NCBI GenBank assembly: GCA_032622095.1
Contig: CP136067.1
Location: 82,486,705-82,550,704, forward strand
DNA length: 64,000 nucleotides
Reading direction: 5' to 3'
From: Siphonodentalium dalli
Taxonomy: Eukaryota; Mollusca; Scaphopoda; Gadilida; Siphonodentaliidae
Under the pieces are notes generated by a model that was not told the origin of the DNA, searched no databases, and saw nothing but the letters and a program-made list of their open reading frames with translations. The position numbers and the translations under genes were made by a program. Shown piece by piece: positions 28,501 through 37,520 of this stretch (positions are counted from its first letter, which is position 1; every line of letters begins with the position of its first letter).

Positions 28501-31500
28501 TTCCAGCACACAGATTAGAGTTGTGGGTGTAGATCAGGCTGTTTGATTACGTGGTGTGATGAGCACACAATTGAAGGAATAATAACATTGGTTACTAATG
28601 GTATATTATTGCTGTTCTCACCTTGCCGATTCCTTTATTTGTTCTTTTTGATGGATCTAGTTTTATTGTATATGCTTATAAACAACAATGAATGTAATTC
28701 TGAGCCAATAATTAAAATAAATTATCTTGTTTTCTCAGGAAATTAGATCTCAATTTAGAGATGAGGGAGGGAGGCCATTTAAAAAAAAAATAATATGGTA
28801 TTCATTCTCCAGAAACAAAATTCATTTTCATTGTTCAAATCCTATATTTCCAATATGAAATATTGAAAAAAAATGTTTGATGAGACTTTTTAAATGAAAA
28901 ATTTCAGTGACGAGGGAGGTGCCTGAGAACACAGATTTTTAATTTATTTGGCCTAAAAGCTGAAATTTTACATATATTCTATTCCAGAGATGTCAAGGAT
29001 TTGGAAGAAATGGAACCTATGTCTATCTCATCTACCTCAGGTCATATGCCGTGGGACCATGATACACCTGCTAAGAATGAACCAAATGTAAGTCATATTT
29101 CAGGGTCTTGTGAAACAGAAATGCTTCATCCATAACTTGATTAGAAATCAGGCTTAGTTGCAGGGCTCGAAATGTTCTGAAATTTCTACTTACTACAGAG
29201 GTCAGAGAGTATTACTTCCTACCTGTCGCCTCAGAATTTTTCCTGTGCATACCCGTAGATATATATGTGGGATCATAACATTTTTGAGGAGTGGACTGAT
29301 CAGATAGTTTTGTATACACCCGTCAGTAAGCGCGGGGGGCTCATGCACGTTTTTTCTCAAAAAGTGGGTACTGGGCTTACTCACGTGGACTCCCCTGTGC
29401 AAACAAATCAGTTAGACTTCAGATGCCGACCTACCATCATGTTTTATACCAGTACCATATTTTTGTATTGAATAAAGATAATAATGTGTTTTATTTATAT
29501 TATTGAGAAAATAAAATCACATGATAATAACCAGAAACAGTGATAGACAGATACATTTGGGATAAATTTGAACAAGGTTGTACATTTTGGGATGAAATTG
29601 TAAACACAATATGATGAGTTCACAAGTTAATTTAGTTACACTGATGCTTATTATTCAAGATAATTCTTATAAAAACACAACACTGGGATGCAGGTGAACA
29701 TACATCACTCTTCTGCATGATCAAAGGAAACTGCAAAAACACCAAGTCATTACTCCACATCCCATTGGATTTACTCTTGATAGAAGTGTGAACAATAAGT
29801 GACACATCCTTTGATTTATTGATTTGATACCTCTTTGATTGATCCAACAACTAAGAATAGATTAAGATGTGTATAATTCACAATAATATTAACTGAAGTG
29901 TATACTATTATACATTTTAATTATTTTAGAAAAACAACTGGAAAAAATAATAAAAGCAGCTCAAAAATGGGGGTGGGCTTATCTATGAGGACCACCCCAT
30001 GTTTTATTTAGGGTAAAAAACCCAGACTGGGCTTATCTTCGAGGATGGGTTTACTGACAGGTGTATACAGTAAATAATTGTCTAATCTATCAGTATAACT
30101 TTTATTGATATTTTGTATCTCATTTGTCTTCTCACCTTTTGATTGGCTGAGAACTGTACCCCTTTTTCGCGTAGTGGTTCACACTTCATCTGGGCACTTT
30201 GCATATGTAGTCCCGGCCATAATTAGCATCGGTCATGGCATTGTGCTTGCCATTCCACAAGTGTATTCCACTTTTATGCATTCATAAAGACAATGTTTTC
30301 GCATTAACTGATTTCACCAAATCGTCAGAATTTTTGGTTTTGTCGTTATGTTCGGTGTGCAAAGCAAACGATATTTCAGACGGATGTACATGCCGATTAA
30401 AAAACATTCCACAGCATCGCTTCCATCTATTTTAGTTTGCCTCAAAAAGTCGCTTCCGGATGAGAAACTTGACAAATTTGCTTCGTTATTTTTGTTAATT
30501 TTTGTATATTTCTAAATGGTAAGCAATAATCAAACATACTTCTGTGTTGTGATTGCTCCATCAATTTGGAATTTGCAAATCAACAGGTCAGCAAAATCCT
30601 GAAATGGAGGCAGATGATGTACTAAAAAGATGTTGTCTTATACAATATATCAATTAGAGCATGCATGTTAACCAGACCAATTTAGTACCCCTCAGCAGTG
30701 ATGTAGTTCCCTCCGAATCCCTCCCCTTTGCGTAGGTAAGTACATCACTCCCTCACTTAGTCTTCATTAACCCTTTCTATGCTAAATGGATTCTCCCATT
30801 CAGCTATAAAAGTAAATAATCGAATGGTCTATTATTCATTTGGAGGGATGTTCAGGAAAAATGAGCAGACGACACTATGACGAAAGGTAGAACAGTGCAG
30901 AAGGATTCAATTTCATTGGTGGGAAATATTAAGATAATAAGTTCAACATTTGTTGAATTTATTATCTTAACATTTCATAAGGGATAACTATTCGTCAAAG
31001 AGTATTTAATAAATAAAGGTTTAAGTATAAAATATGTCAGTTTATCCACAAAACTGAGCATTTTGTAATTACAGGTATACACAACGAACTGACCCTGCTG
31101 AGTGTACAGCATTCATTACTCTAATTTTTTAGTGAAAAAGACTCATTTTTTCCCAGAGATGATCTGTCAAGTGGCTAATTTGTTTTGGGAGTGGCTAAAT
31201 TGGGGGATATACCACTCCATAGATTTTTACGAAATTAAATAATTAAGTAAATAATTGTTGACATTGTATTTAAGATATTAAAATTTTTTAATTGTAATTT
31301 ATTCAAGTATGGTATATAGATTTAAGTAATAAATGACAGATGCATTGTGGAATTTGTTTTCGGTCAAAATACCATGAACAGATAAAATACAACAGAAATA
31401 AAATGATGACTCTTTTCCTTCTGATTTGTATATTTGCATTTCAGACAATCTATTTTACAGACTCACATTTTGATATATTTTTCTCATAGGCCCAGTTCTC

Positions 31501-34500
31501 ATCTAGTCCAATCCGTCCAAATAAAAGTTCTGGTTCAGATGAGGACTTCAGACAAAGGTTCTCATTCGACTCAAATGGAATGGCTTCTCCTGAATTACCA
31601 TCTAATTTCCAGTCACAAAAGGATGATGACAACAGTGGTCTGTATAAATTTATTTACCGATACAGAAAAACTGACTACAGCCGCATGCCAATAGTAGCCA
31701 GATTCATACACAACTTGTAGCAAAGAGGATTAATCCAATCTTCTAATTACCAAATGAGTAACCAACGTTATGCAGCAGTATGACGATGGGATTTGGCTGA
31801 GCGGCAATGCCTTACTTTGATTGAAACCTATTAAGCATTTTGGTGGTTGCAGCTTTTCTTCATCATTTACTATTGTTTACAAGTATCCCTACACGGGTCA
31901 ATATCTATAAACATTTAGGTTTAGCACCGTAAAGTCACGTTACTTTTCCTGCCAAGTGCATCTGGATAGTGAACCTCAGTAATACAAGTTATAAGTTACA
32001 TGTACGTGAGGCTGAACCTGGCTATTGTCAAAATATTGGCTGTTATAACTTTTTGATTGTCTTTTCCTAGAATTAACCAATATCTACACCAGTCAGTTGC
32101 TCTAGCTTTCCACTGAGGCTATTAGTTAAAGGGGTACTGTACACTAAATCCGACCATTTATGGGACTATCTACTTTTATACTCAACAGAATATATGCAAC
32201 AAATGAATGAATTTGAGCCATAAATTATTGCAAAATACACTCATGCGCTCTATGAACGATGCAAACAACATGATTATTATAATGAAAATGAAGTTATGAC
32301 TCCAAACAATTGTTACACCATTTGTATTCATTGAATATTGGGATCGGACAGAATAATACGTGACAGTCTAGAAAACGTATATAGACAATAGCTAACTGTC
32401 ATCAGCGACGAACGAAGTTTCTTCTCGAGTGAGATGCGGAGGATTATTTTTCACGAGGCGCTAGCCGAGTGAAAAATAATCCTCGCATCTCACGAGAGGA
32501 GAAACTTCGTTCGTCGCTGATGACAGTTAACTATTGTGTTTATTATATTTTCCACAACAGTTTGTCATGACACAACTCTAATAAAATGCATTGATGAGAT
32601 GTTTCCGATTCTGAACATTGACCTAAATGTTTCCGTTAAAATTACGCGCAATGATAACATAACAACCAAAATAAGGTAAATAGATAACGTCATTCATTCA
32701 TGATTTTTTGCTATTGCCGCGCGCGCAATAGTATTTGATCCCACAAGGAAAGTGACGTCATTTAATTGACTGATTTCTCCTATTGCCACCAACTTCAAAG
32801 GGTATTGTTTCGGACGGATTTATCAAACAAACAACAAACTTTATTGATTAAATTAGTAACTGTTTAGAATGTCATTGTGTTGATAAGCCTTCGGAGTTCT
32901 ATGAGATGTCACTGCTCACTGTCATTTGGAATCTGCACCCGAATATCCGCGGAACTTGAAGTTGAACTGCTTGAAGATTACGTAACTTGGAACGTGCTCG
33001 CGACTCGCGCGGTTGGGATAAATAGTCCGTCATCGCTGGGAGTAGGATAAACCTCTGGGAGTAGGATAACATTGTGGCGCTTCCGGGAGTGGGGATACGA
33101 TTATTATTTTGGCAGAAAAAGTTACTGAAAATATAATAAATTGCGTTATCTTAACTGGAAACTATTCATGCACTACTTTCTAATAATTTAAATCATAAAA
33201 CAACAGCTTTAAATTTTGCTGCCATGTTCTATAGGTGAAACGAAACTTTTATGCGACCGCTGATTAACTCTTTCTTGATGGGAGCTGCGCTGGTGCAGCA
33301 TTAAAGATCCTGTCCCAGTGCATCCTTTTATATATGCGAGTTTCCTATAGGAAACCTCGAATGCACTGGGACAGGCTCTTTAATGCTGCACCAGCATAGC
33401 TCTCCCATAGGGAGCCTCATATTTATAAGAGAATGCACTGGCTTACAAGGTAAATATTGTTAGGCCAATTTTTTCTGTTATATATGCGAGGCTCCTATGG
33501 GAGACTCACATATATACGAGAATGCATTGGCACAGGATTTTCAGGAAGCTCCAGTCATGGAGGGGTTAATGATATCAAAGTTTGTGAATCCAGTTTATAT
33601 TTCCAGTGAGGAGGTCTTCAGGATGCTTCGAGGAATCGCGGATGTCTTCCAACATGTCAGGCCTTCATACAGAGTGCAATCCCTTCAGTAGTCCTGACAT
33701 CTCACCAATCAAAATTAACACTGCACAAACTACTCCAGGTATGGCTAAATTATCTTACATATAGCGGCTCTAATTCAGTGTGAAAATACATTAACCCTTT
33801 CTTTCCTTTTTTTTATTTAATTTTTTATTATTTCATTATATTACACATTTTTGTACAGAACAATATCTGATAACAACAATTGCAAAGATATATAGATGGG
33901 AATGGTGGGGGGGGGGGGGGGGGGGGGTGTCAACGTTTGTACACAACTCACACACACCTTGCACACACATTGATATATTAAAAACATTGTATGCGTACAT
34001 GTATACACGTATATATATATATATATTTATGCCAGTTATATACTGTCTCAAATTTGTTCATGAACTTTGGACTGGTTTGCCGAATCTCAGATTGTAAAAT
34101 CGGACTATTTACTTTTCAAGATAATTATGTTTCCTGCTAAGTTAGTTATGTTTCTTTACTGTTAAAATACTCATTGACAAGCAGTTCCCTTAGGAAATGT
34201 TGAGATATTAAGTTCAGCAAACAGTCTGTTTTCTGAACATTTCCCACCATTCAATACGAACCCTTCTGCACTTGTATTATCTGTTCGTCTTTCCATTGTC
34301 TGCTTAAATTTCTTGAAACATTCCTCAAAAATAATAATAGACCATTCAAATGTATACTTTTATACCCCTCTTTTAAAAAACGGGGGTATACTGGTTTGCA
34401 TCTGTATGTCTGCCCGACGTCTGTCCAAGTCATAACTTAAACAGTAGTGCTCGGATCTCAATGAAATTTGAAATGGATGTTCACTACTATTCAATTGTTT

Positions 34501-36144
34501 TGTTCGGGTTTTCTGTTCTAGAGTTATTCATCTTTGTTTATCTGGAAATGTTGGGTTTTTAGCTCAACTTTACCAATTTCATATGGATCTTCGGTGTGAC
34601 CTCTAGATGGGAGCCTCCTATTTAGTCCGTCAGGCGGTATCATCATAAATGGGCACATAGAAATTATTGGTACATCTGAGTTCTGAGACTATGACAGATA
34701 AATTATTTTTTTTTCCAGAGCTTCCAAACCTGTTGAACAATATCGATGAATTCCTTACTCCTCTCGCCACAAACGACCCAGAGCTTATCAACCAGTGCAC
34801 GCCAATTTTATCAAGCTCAGCAATTAAGACTCAGAATAGTATCAACATAGCTGACACAACAACAACCACGGAACATAGAGGTCTATCAGGCAATCCTCGT
34901 CGGAATCTCCGTGAGAGTTTTGATCTTTCTGCTGTCGAGATGGATGATTCTGATGAGTTTCTTGCGACGCCTGATGTTATCACTCATGACACAGGGTACC
35001 AGACTAATAGTATGGCATCACTCAGTCAGGAGACAGGTCTGCACACGAATCTCACCAATCAATTCAGTGCTTTTCCATCTCATATTGACAGCTTGTATGT
35101 GGAGTCACAGACCGAGACCGATAGCGCCTACAGTGAGTTGAAAACAAGTTCGAGTGACTTCTGTGGAGTAATGGAACTGTCGGCGCAAAAAGATTTTTCT
35201 CAGCATACTGACACGAATGTTTCAGAACAGGAAGTGTTTGAACGAGTTAGACAGGGTATCGCTCTAGCCAAAAGTTTGCATCCTGAACTGCAAGGCAAGA
35301 ACGAGACTCTATTTAATAGCTTAGCAACGAAATATATGGCCGAAACTGGCGAGGAGTCAGTATCGGATTCGAACAAAGCAACAAATCCTCCAAAAAAGGC
35401 ATTCGTTCGCAAGCTCATAAAAGATAAAGACCCAGATGTGAAGCAGAAATCTACCCTTCCTAGTGAGTATAGAATTTCATGTCATCTTATAATCTCTGGT
35501 ATCATATATAAGGCCATGTAAAGTCAATTTCCCGTTTCTCATGCCAAAACGTTTTTGAAAAGCATGTGCGTGCAGTGTTTAATTAAATGTTTTATTTCTG
35601 AAGTATTTCACATTGCATTGGCTATCTCTGGGTTTAATAATAACATTAATTTCAGCTACCCATGACAATAATTGCCTAAACAGATTTCCATAAAAGTTAT
35701 TTGATAGATGTTGATGTGTTTATTTCATCTAAAATCACCAATGAAGTAGGAAATGTTCAGAAATTAAGTTCAACAAATGACCACACAGGTCATTTGTTGA
35801 ACTTATTATCTGAACTTTTCCCCATTAACAAGTAGAGATCCTTCTGCTCTTTTATTATCTTTTCATTTTTCTATTGTATGTTCATTTTACATGAACACCC
35901 CTCCAATTAAATAATAGACCATTCCAATATATACTTTTATAACAGGGTGTGAGAATCCATTTAGTAGAGAAGGGGTTAAGCATTCTACCTCTATCTTCAT
36001 CTTTCAATATGTTTTCCAGGCGAGATTGCATCTGCCATTATCAAGAAAGCTGGCGACGATTTGGCGAGGGTGGAACGAATCCGAATAAAGGCGGCACAAG
36101 CGAGGAGCACTAAAATAAATGAAGCAGGATCCAGTAAATGCTGA
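10068..36144 (+). CDS. BORA: Protein aurora borealis (Bora), Aurora A / PLK1 activator
   Basis: Spliced CDS of 11 exons: 10068-10574, 14792-14883, 16318-16460, 17132-17221, 24477-24533, 27190-27307, 28988-29087, 31490-31637, 33607-33738, 34719-35462, 36020-36144. All introns are GT-AG, the phases match, and 2256 nt give 751 aa. Bora is a cytosolic/nuclear cofactor that, once phosphorylated by CDK, lets Aurora A phosphorylate PLK1 and so drives mitotic entry. Conserved landmarks are the NPF box (140-142), F172-x-W174 in 'FSWSIDQ' (Aurora A contact), 'APSPWT' with S225 matching human S112, 'LSLPPDF' (284-290), a cyclin-docking-like RKLF (320-323) and 'SPDISPIK' (447-454). 'DTGYQT' (553-558) resembles the human beta-TrCP degron. 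The protein is about 190 residues longer than human Bora (559 aa). Much of the excess is an N-terminal extension rich in S/T-P. Identity is firm; exact exon edges are inferred, those of exon 8 least surely. Confidence 0.93.
10873..11257. mobile_element. PIF/Harbinger-like MITE (385 bp)
   Basis: The termini are inverted GGCCAAAAAAAA-TACCT, then 'TAGGGTT' and 'CCTACCTA' blocks on both arms. The flanks are TAA (10870-10872) and TAA (11258-11260). The GGCCAAAA terminus resembles that of the 2008-5183 element. Confidence 0.75.
11481..12580. mobile_element. Family H Tc1/mariner-like foldback MITE, interrupted
   Basis: The outer arms ('gtcaaagtaattgaccactt' and its complement) are separated by an 861-bp insertion at 11524-12384. 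The remaining core is the usual family H palindrome ('gaattatggg' to 'cccataattc'), with TA at the right edge next to 'gcattactg'. Confidence 0.8.
11524..12384. mobile_element. hAT-like insertion inside the family H MITE
   Basis: The ends CAGGCCTGG and (complement) CAGATCTGG are followed by subterminal palindromes 'gggctttttatagccc' and 'gggctattaatagccc'. The host MITE sequence CTTAAC(CA) is duplicated at both edges (11516-11523 and 12385-12392), which dates the insertion after the MITE. There is no transposase ORF. Confidence 0.75.
12795..14196. mobile_element. hAT-like element with TAGNGGTGTARCGAT termini
   Basis: The left end is TAGAGGTGTAGCGATACG; the right end complement is TAGTGGTGTAACGATTCA. 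Subterminal 'tatcgcgatac' and 'catcgatg' palindromic words occur on both sides. The flanks share 'cttcaca' but the 8-bp duplication is not exact. No transposase was seen. Confidence 0.8.
14422..14460. mobile_element. Single end of a family E TTAA MITE
   Basis: TTAA followed by CCCTTTCATGAC and 'gctgcgctggtgcagcatta', as at the termini of the complete family E copies. The other end is missing. Confidence 0.7.
14792..14883 (+). CDS. BORA: BORA coding exon 2
   Basis: Encodes residues 170-199 plus two bases of codon 200. It contains 'FSWSIDQMAILHPVDID', the hallmark Bora block that binds Aurora A. The acceptor is ttattcag and the donor gtaagt. Confidence 0.95.
14884..16317 (+). other. BORA intron 2
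   Basis: Contains a palindrome at 15001-15095 ('gtgagcctcagtgagattaa' against its complement) and a family F TTAA MITE at 15942-16167. The rest is AT-rich and unremarkable. Confidence 0.8.
15942..16167. mobile_element. Family F TTAA (piggyBac-like) MITE, 226 bp
   Basis: TTAA target duplications lie at 15938-15941 and 16168-16171. The perfect inverted termini are CCCTTTGAGTGCCAGG. Inside is one copy of the palindromic core ('gccaatgcattctcttat' ... complement) shared with families A and E. Confidence 0.9.
16318..16460 (+). CDS. BORA: BORA coding exon 3
   Basis: Encodes residues 200-247. It contains 'LIAPSPWTEG', with S225-P226 equivalent to the CDK site human S112 needed for PLK1 activation. 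The acceptor is tttgcag and the donor gtaaac. Confidence 0.95.
16461..17131 (+). other. BORA intron 3
   Basis: 670 bp. Ends with a short family H foldback at 17029-17108, 23 bp before the acceptor of exon 4. Confidence 0.85.
17029..17108. mobile_element. Family H foldback MITE, short internally deleted copy
   Basis: Arms 'ataatcgactccttaaccac' and complement meet almost directly. The termini resemble CAGTAAT, flanked by TA. Confidence 0.85.
17132..17221 (+). CDS. BORA: BORA coding exon 4
   Basis: Encodes residues 248-277 (G-SLRAGSSYMDPDSQ...). The frame fits both neighbours (phase 1 in, phase 1 out). It is poorly conserved and was assigned by splice sites and phase. Confidence 0.85.
17629..19546. 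mobile_element. hAT-like non-autonomous transposon (1918 bp)
   Basis: The inverted termini are TAGTGTTGAAACGATTAGT. A perfect 8-bp duplication CTGAGAAC lies at 17621-17628 and 19547-19554. Subterminal 'tcgactagtcg' repeats occur at both ends. The interior frames (for example 17981-18295) show no transposase similarity that I recognise. Confidence 0.93.
20310..23302. mobile_element. Pearl / Helentron-associated-like element with 163-bp satellite
   Basis: About 17 units of roughly 163 bp (20423-23100) contain 'ccaagatggctgctggcgg', 'ccatctacatgtcattatta' and 'acctgtagcccgtgctaaag'. The array is bounded by inverted TAGCTCAACTT ends (20310 and 23302). The right end is a 32-bp hairpin (23271-23302). 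A 7-mer AATGACA is found on both outer flanks (20300-20306, 23305-23311). Tandem arrays of about 160 bp with a terminal hairpin are known from bivalve pearl elements. There is no protein. Confidence 0.8.
20423..23100. repeat. 163-bp tandem satellite array
   Basis: Unit starts recur near 20423, 20586, 20750, 20913, 21077, 21232, 21396 and on to about 23081. One truncated unit lies near 21487. Two unit variants alternate: a 'gactaaaggtacgacctgtag' type and a 'gacgaacagtacgacctgtgg' type. Confidence 0.95.
24281..24414. mobile_element. Foldback element with 9-bp target duplication (MULE-like)
   Basis: Arms of about 55 bp ('gcaaatagtgtgtctgtcat', then 'gaggtcccc') pair across an 18-bp loop. A direct 9-mer GGCAAGTGG flanks both sides (24272-24280 and 24415-24423). 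Length and foldback form suggest a Mutator-like relative. It ends 62 bp before exon 5. Confidence 0.75.
24477..24533 (+). CDS. BORA: BORA coding exon 5
   Basis: Encodes residues 278-296, including 'LSLPPDFDIQKVLG', which matches the conserved 'LSLPxDF' block of animal Bora. The acceptor is tcttacag and the donor gtaagt. Confidence 0.93.
   Translation, partial: YPVRRPCHFHQILIYRKF
24782..24990. mobile_element. Family G TTAA-type MITE (degenerate right end)
   Basis: Starts CCCTTTCTTTACT and contains the internal palindrome 'agataataagttcaacaaa' / complement. The right end 'aatgtatacttt' is truncated relative to other copies. Confidence 0.7.
26731..27113 (+). mobile_element. Family A TTAA (piggyBac-like) MITE, complete
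   Basis: TTAA duplications at 26727-26730 and 27114-27117 flank termini CCCTTTACCCAACA and its complement. Two 70-bp palindromes, 26757-26825 and 26904-26973, lie in inverted orientation around an AT-rich spacer. No ORF. Nearly identical to the copies at 37035-37426 and 42472-42863. Confidence 0.95.
27190..27307 (+). CDS. BORA: BORA coding exon 6
   Basis: Encodes residues 297-335 plus two bases. 'SSLRRKLFF' matches the conserved Bora block and holds a cyclin-docking-type R-x-L-F (320-323). 'SPVK' follows at the end. Confidence 0.94.
27308..28987 (+). other. BORA intron 6
   Basis: Contains an imperfect palindrome (27430-27565) of the 'gagatgcgga' foldback family and a family E MITE (28112-28369). 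No gene. Confidence 0.8.
28112..28369. mobile_element. Family E TTAA MITE (left terminus decayed)
   Basis: Two palindromic cores ('gcattctcttatatatgcga') and a right terminus AAGGG-TTAA at 28365-28373. The left TTAA is lost. Confidence 0.8.
28988..29087 (+). CDS. BORA: BORA coding exon 7
   Basis: Encodes K336 (split codon) and residues 337-369 (DVKDLEEMEPMSISSTSG...). Phase 0 at the donor gtaagt. Weakly conserved; assigned by phase and splice sites. Confidence 0.88.
29311..30069. mobile_element. TIR element, TA/TATA-flanked
   Basis: Inverted termini CACCYGTCAGTAARC lie inside TGTATA / TATACA flanks, with a further inner match of 'ctgggctta' type. No ORF. Possibly Tc1/mariner-related; the duplication is ambiguous because TATA is self-complementary. 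Confidence 0.6.
30771..31020 (-). mobile_element. Family G TTAA MITE, complete
   Basis: TTAA at 30767-30770 and 31021-31024. Starts CCCTTTCTATGCTAAAT. The internal palindrome 'aagataataagttcaaca' is at 30932-30972. Inverted relative to the copy at 37521. Confidence 0.85.
31490..31637 (+). CDS. BORA: BORA coding exon 8
   Basis: Encodes residues 370-418 (AQFSSSPIRPNKSSGSDEDF...). 'QFSSSPI' matches a conserved Bora block. The donor gtctgt is non-canonical beyond GT but is the one that keeps frame with exon 9. Confidence 0.88.
32386..32536. mobile_element. Long palindrome, 68-bp arms, 15-bp loop
   Basis: Arms 32386-32453 and 32469-32536 are near-perfect complements, containing 'gacgaacgaagtttcttctc' and 'gagatgcggagg'. 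They are followed by 'tgtgtttattatattttc', which also follows the palindrome at 27430-27565. Confidence 0.85.
33267..33565. mobile_element. Family E TTAA MITE, rearranged (299 bp)
   Basis: TTAA at 33263-33266 and 33566-33569. Carries partial duplications of the core; 'gctgcgctggtgcagcatta' and its complement occur inside as well as at the end. Lies immediately upstream of BORA exon 9. Confidence 0.88.
33607..33738 (+). CDS. BORA: BORA coding exon 9
   Basis: Encodes residues 419-462. 'NPFSSPDISPIK' is a conserved Bora block with two S-P sites. A longer frame over this region (33497-33691) is out of phase and not used. Confidence 0.92.
33907..33927. repeat. Poly-G run
   Basis: An uninterrupted run of about 20 G on the + strand, a potential G-quadruplex-forming or polymerase-slippage site in intron 9. 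Confidence 0.95.
34151..34364. mobile_element. Family G MITE remnant
   Basis: Matches other family G copies ('tactcattgac', 'agttcccttaggaaatg', 'ccattcaaatgtatactttt'). The ends are decayed. Confidence 0.7.
34719..35462 (+). CDS. BORA: BORA coding exon 10 (largest)
   Basis: Encodes residues 463-710. It contains 'THDTGYQTN' (degron-like, D553-T558) and 'SQTETDSAYSE' (D597-A599). A basic Lys-rich stretch ('PPKKAFVRKLIKDKD') lies near the end. The donor is gtgagt. Confidence 0.93.
35463..36019 (+). other. BORA intron 10
   Basis: Contains a family G MITE (about 35738-35975, TTAA at 35976) that ends 44 bp before the exon 11 boundary. Confidence 0.85.
35738..35975. mobile_element. Family G TTAA MITE (left end decayed)
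   Basis: Internal palindrome 'aagttcaacaaatgacc' / complement. The right end is 'ccatttagtagagaagggg' followed by TTAA. Confidence 0.75.
36020..36144 (+). CDS. BORA: BORA terminal coding exon 11
   Basis: Encodes residues 711-751 (SEIASAIIKKAGDDLARVE...), then TGA at 36142-36144. The C-terminal segment is predicted helical and basic. The acceptor is tttccag. Confidence 0.9.
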
Positions 36145-36164
36145 AGAACCATACATATTAGGCT

Positions 36165-36520
36165 ATAATAAAAATATTGTTAGTTTGCAGTCAGCTGACC
36201 CACTGGCCTCAAAAAAATACCCAAATATTATTTTGGTCTTCTCAAGAATTTCTTTTTGCCACTGCCTGATATAAACCTAGGTGTTGCAATTTTCAATGCA
36301 TGTATACAAATAGCTACAATTTTCTGCATTTTCATTATCAAGGTGTCAGAATGAGCTAAAACTTAAAATGACATATTAAAACCAAATTTGATCACTCACG
36401 ATGATAAAAGATCACTTCAAACATACCAGTACAGGCTGGTCTGTGCATATACACCTTCCAAAAAAATGTGTTCATACCTATGTACCAACATAGAAAAATG
36501 ATGGTAGGGTGACTGCAAAC
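36165..36520. repeat. Dispersed repeat, copy 1 (about 355 bp)
   Basis: Aligns over its length with 50571-50943 in the same orientation ('gttagtttgcagtca', 'ctgatataaac', 'gagctaaaac', 'gactgcaaac'). The inner ends resemble inverted GTTTGCAGTCACCC, suggesting a MITE. Confidence 0.8.
36167..36172 (+). promoter_or_regulatory. Candidate BORA poly(A) signal AATAAA
   Basis: Lies 22 nt after the stop codon, at the left edge of a dispersed repeat that is also present near 50571. A later signal cannot be excluded. Confidence 0.45.
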
Positions 36521-37030
36521 AAAGATTTTAATTGTGACCTCAGTTCTGGTTAAAACACAGACTCGACAGCTATAGCAGTACTGAGTCTGGAGAATTTGGG
36601 GGAGGGGGAATTCCCATTACCACTAGTAAGCATTACCTCAGTTTAAGCCAATCACAACATCTATCAGCAAAGTGATGCAGCCATTCAGTCTATTGTCTGA
36701 ATGCCTATACAGTGGTAGATTCACCACATAGCTAAAAATACTCTATAAACATTGTCTGTCACATTGAAAATTTCACACAAAATTAGTTATTACGACAACA
36801 AATTAAACTCTAAAAGAAAACTTGAAGAGTCCATAATTGACCAATGATACCCAGCAAAGAGAATAGAAGTATGCTGATATATCTGGCATTCGTAAATATA
36901 TTTTATGTGCTGTTGTATCATACTCCATGCATTCGATGCAGAAGTTATTTATAGCGACACAGAGTGGTGGTAATGGATACCCCCTCAAATTATCCAGGCT
37001 CAGCACTGTGATAGCTGTCGGGTCTGTGTT
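36521..37030. other. Intergenic, no gene seen
   Basis: AT-rich sequence downstream of BORA with no recognised feature. Confidence 0.6.
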
Positions 37031-37034
37031 TTAA

Positions 37035-37426
37035 CCCTTTACCCAACAGAACGGCCCTGTGCCAATGCATTCTCTTATATATGCGAGTCGACCATAGGTC
37101 GCCTCGCATATATAAGAGAATGCATTGGCTTAACACATTAAAAATTATAAAATTGTTAAAGAATGTAAGAAAAAATGGTAAAAAGTGTTAAAAAAAGATT
37201 TTTTTTAGGCCAATGCATTCTCTTATATATGCGAGGTGACCTATGGTCGACTCGCATATATAAGAGAATGCATTGGCACAGGGCATAACTGTAACTATCA
37301 CAATGTGGTCAAGGAGCCGGTTCCAATGATATCCATATTTGTATGGTTCTATTGAGACAGACCGAAGATATTTTAGGCTGTTGAAGCTTTATTTGGCCGG
37401 TTTTGGCCGGTTTGTTGGGTAAAGGG
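37035..37426 (+). mobile_element. Family A TTAA MITE, complete
   Basis: TTAA at 37031-37034 and 37427-37430, CCCTTTACCCAACA termini and two palindromic cores. Differs from the 26731 copy at only a few bases. Confidence 0.95.
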
Positions 37427-37520
37427 TTAACCAGAACTGCTGTGACCTATCAGGTCAGGGGAAACCTGAAAAGAAGGATTTAAATCCAAAGCTTCCAACA
37501 ATTATTACCGAATTATTTAA

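Larger units (their letters stand above)
29088..31489 (+). other. BORA intron 7
   Basis: Contains a TIR element (29311-30069) and a complete family G MITE (30771-31020). The rest is AT-rich with no recognised feature. Confidence 0.8.
31638..33606 (+). other. BORA intron 8
   Basis: Contains a long near-perfect palindrome (32386-32536) and a family E MITE (33267-33565) that stops 41 bp before the exon 9 acceptor boundary. Otherwise AT-rich with no gene. Confidence 0.82.
33739..34718 (+). other. BORA intron 9
   Basis: Contains a poly-G run (33907-33927), AC/AT-rich simple sequence (33940-34030), a family G remnant (34151-34364) and a mollusc-type repeat start ('cccctcttttaaaaaacggg'). Confidence 0.8.

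Noticed and set aside
33497..33691. 64-codon frame overlapping BORA exon 9
   Set aside because: Out of phase with the Bora reading frame; it starts inside a MITE.
34911..35141. 76-codon frame within BORA exon 10
   Set aside because: A shadow frame; the Bora frame there is longer and conserved.
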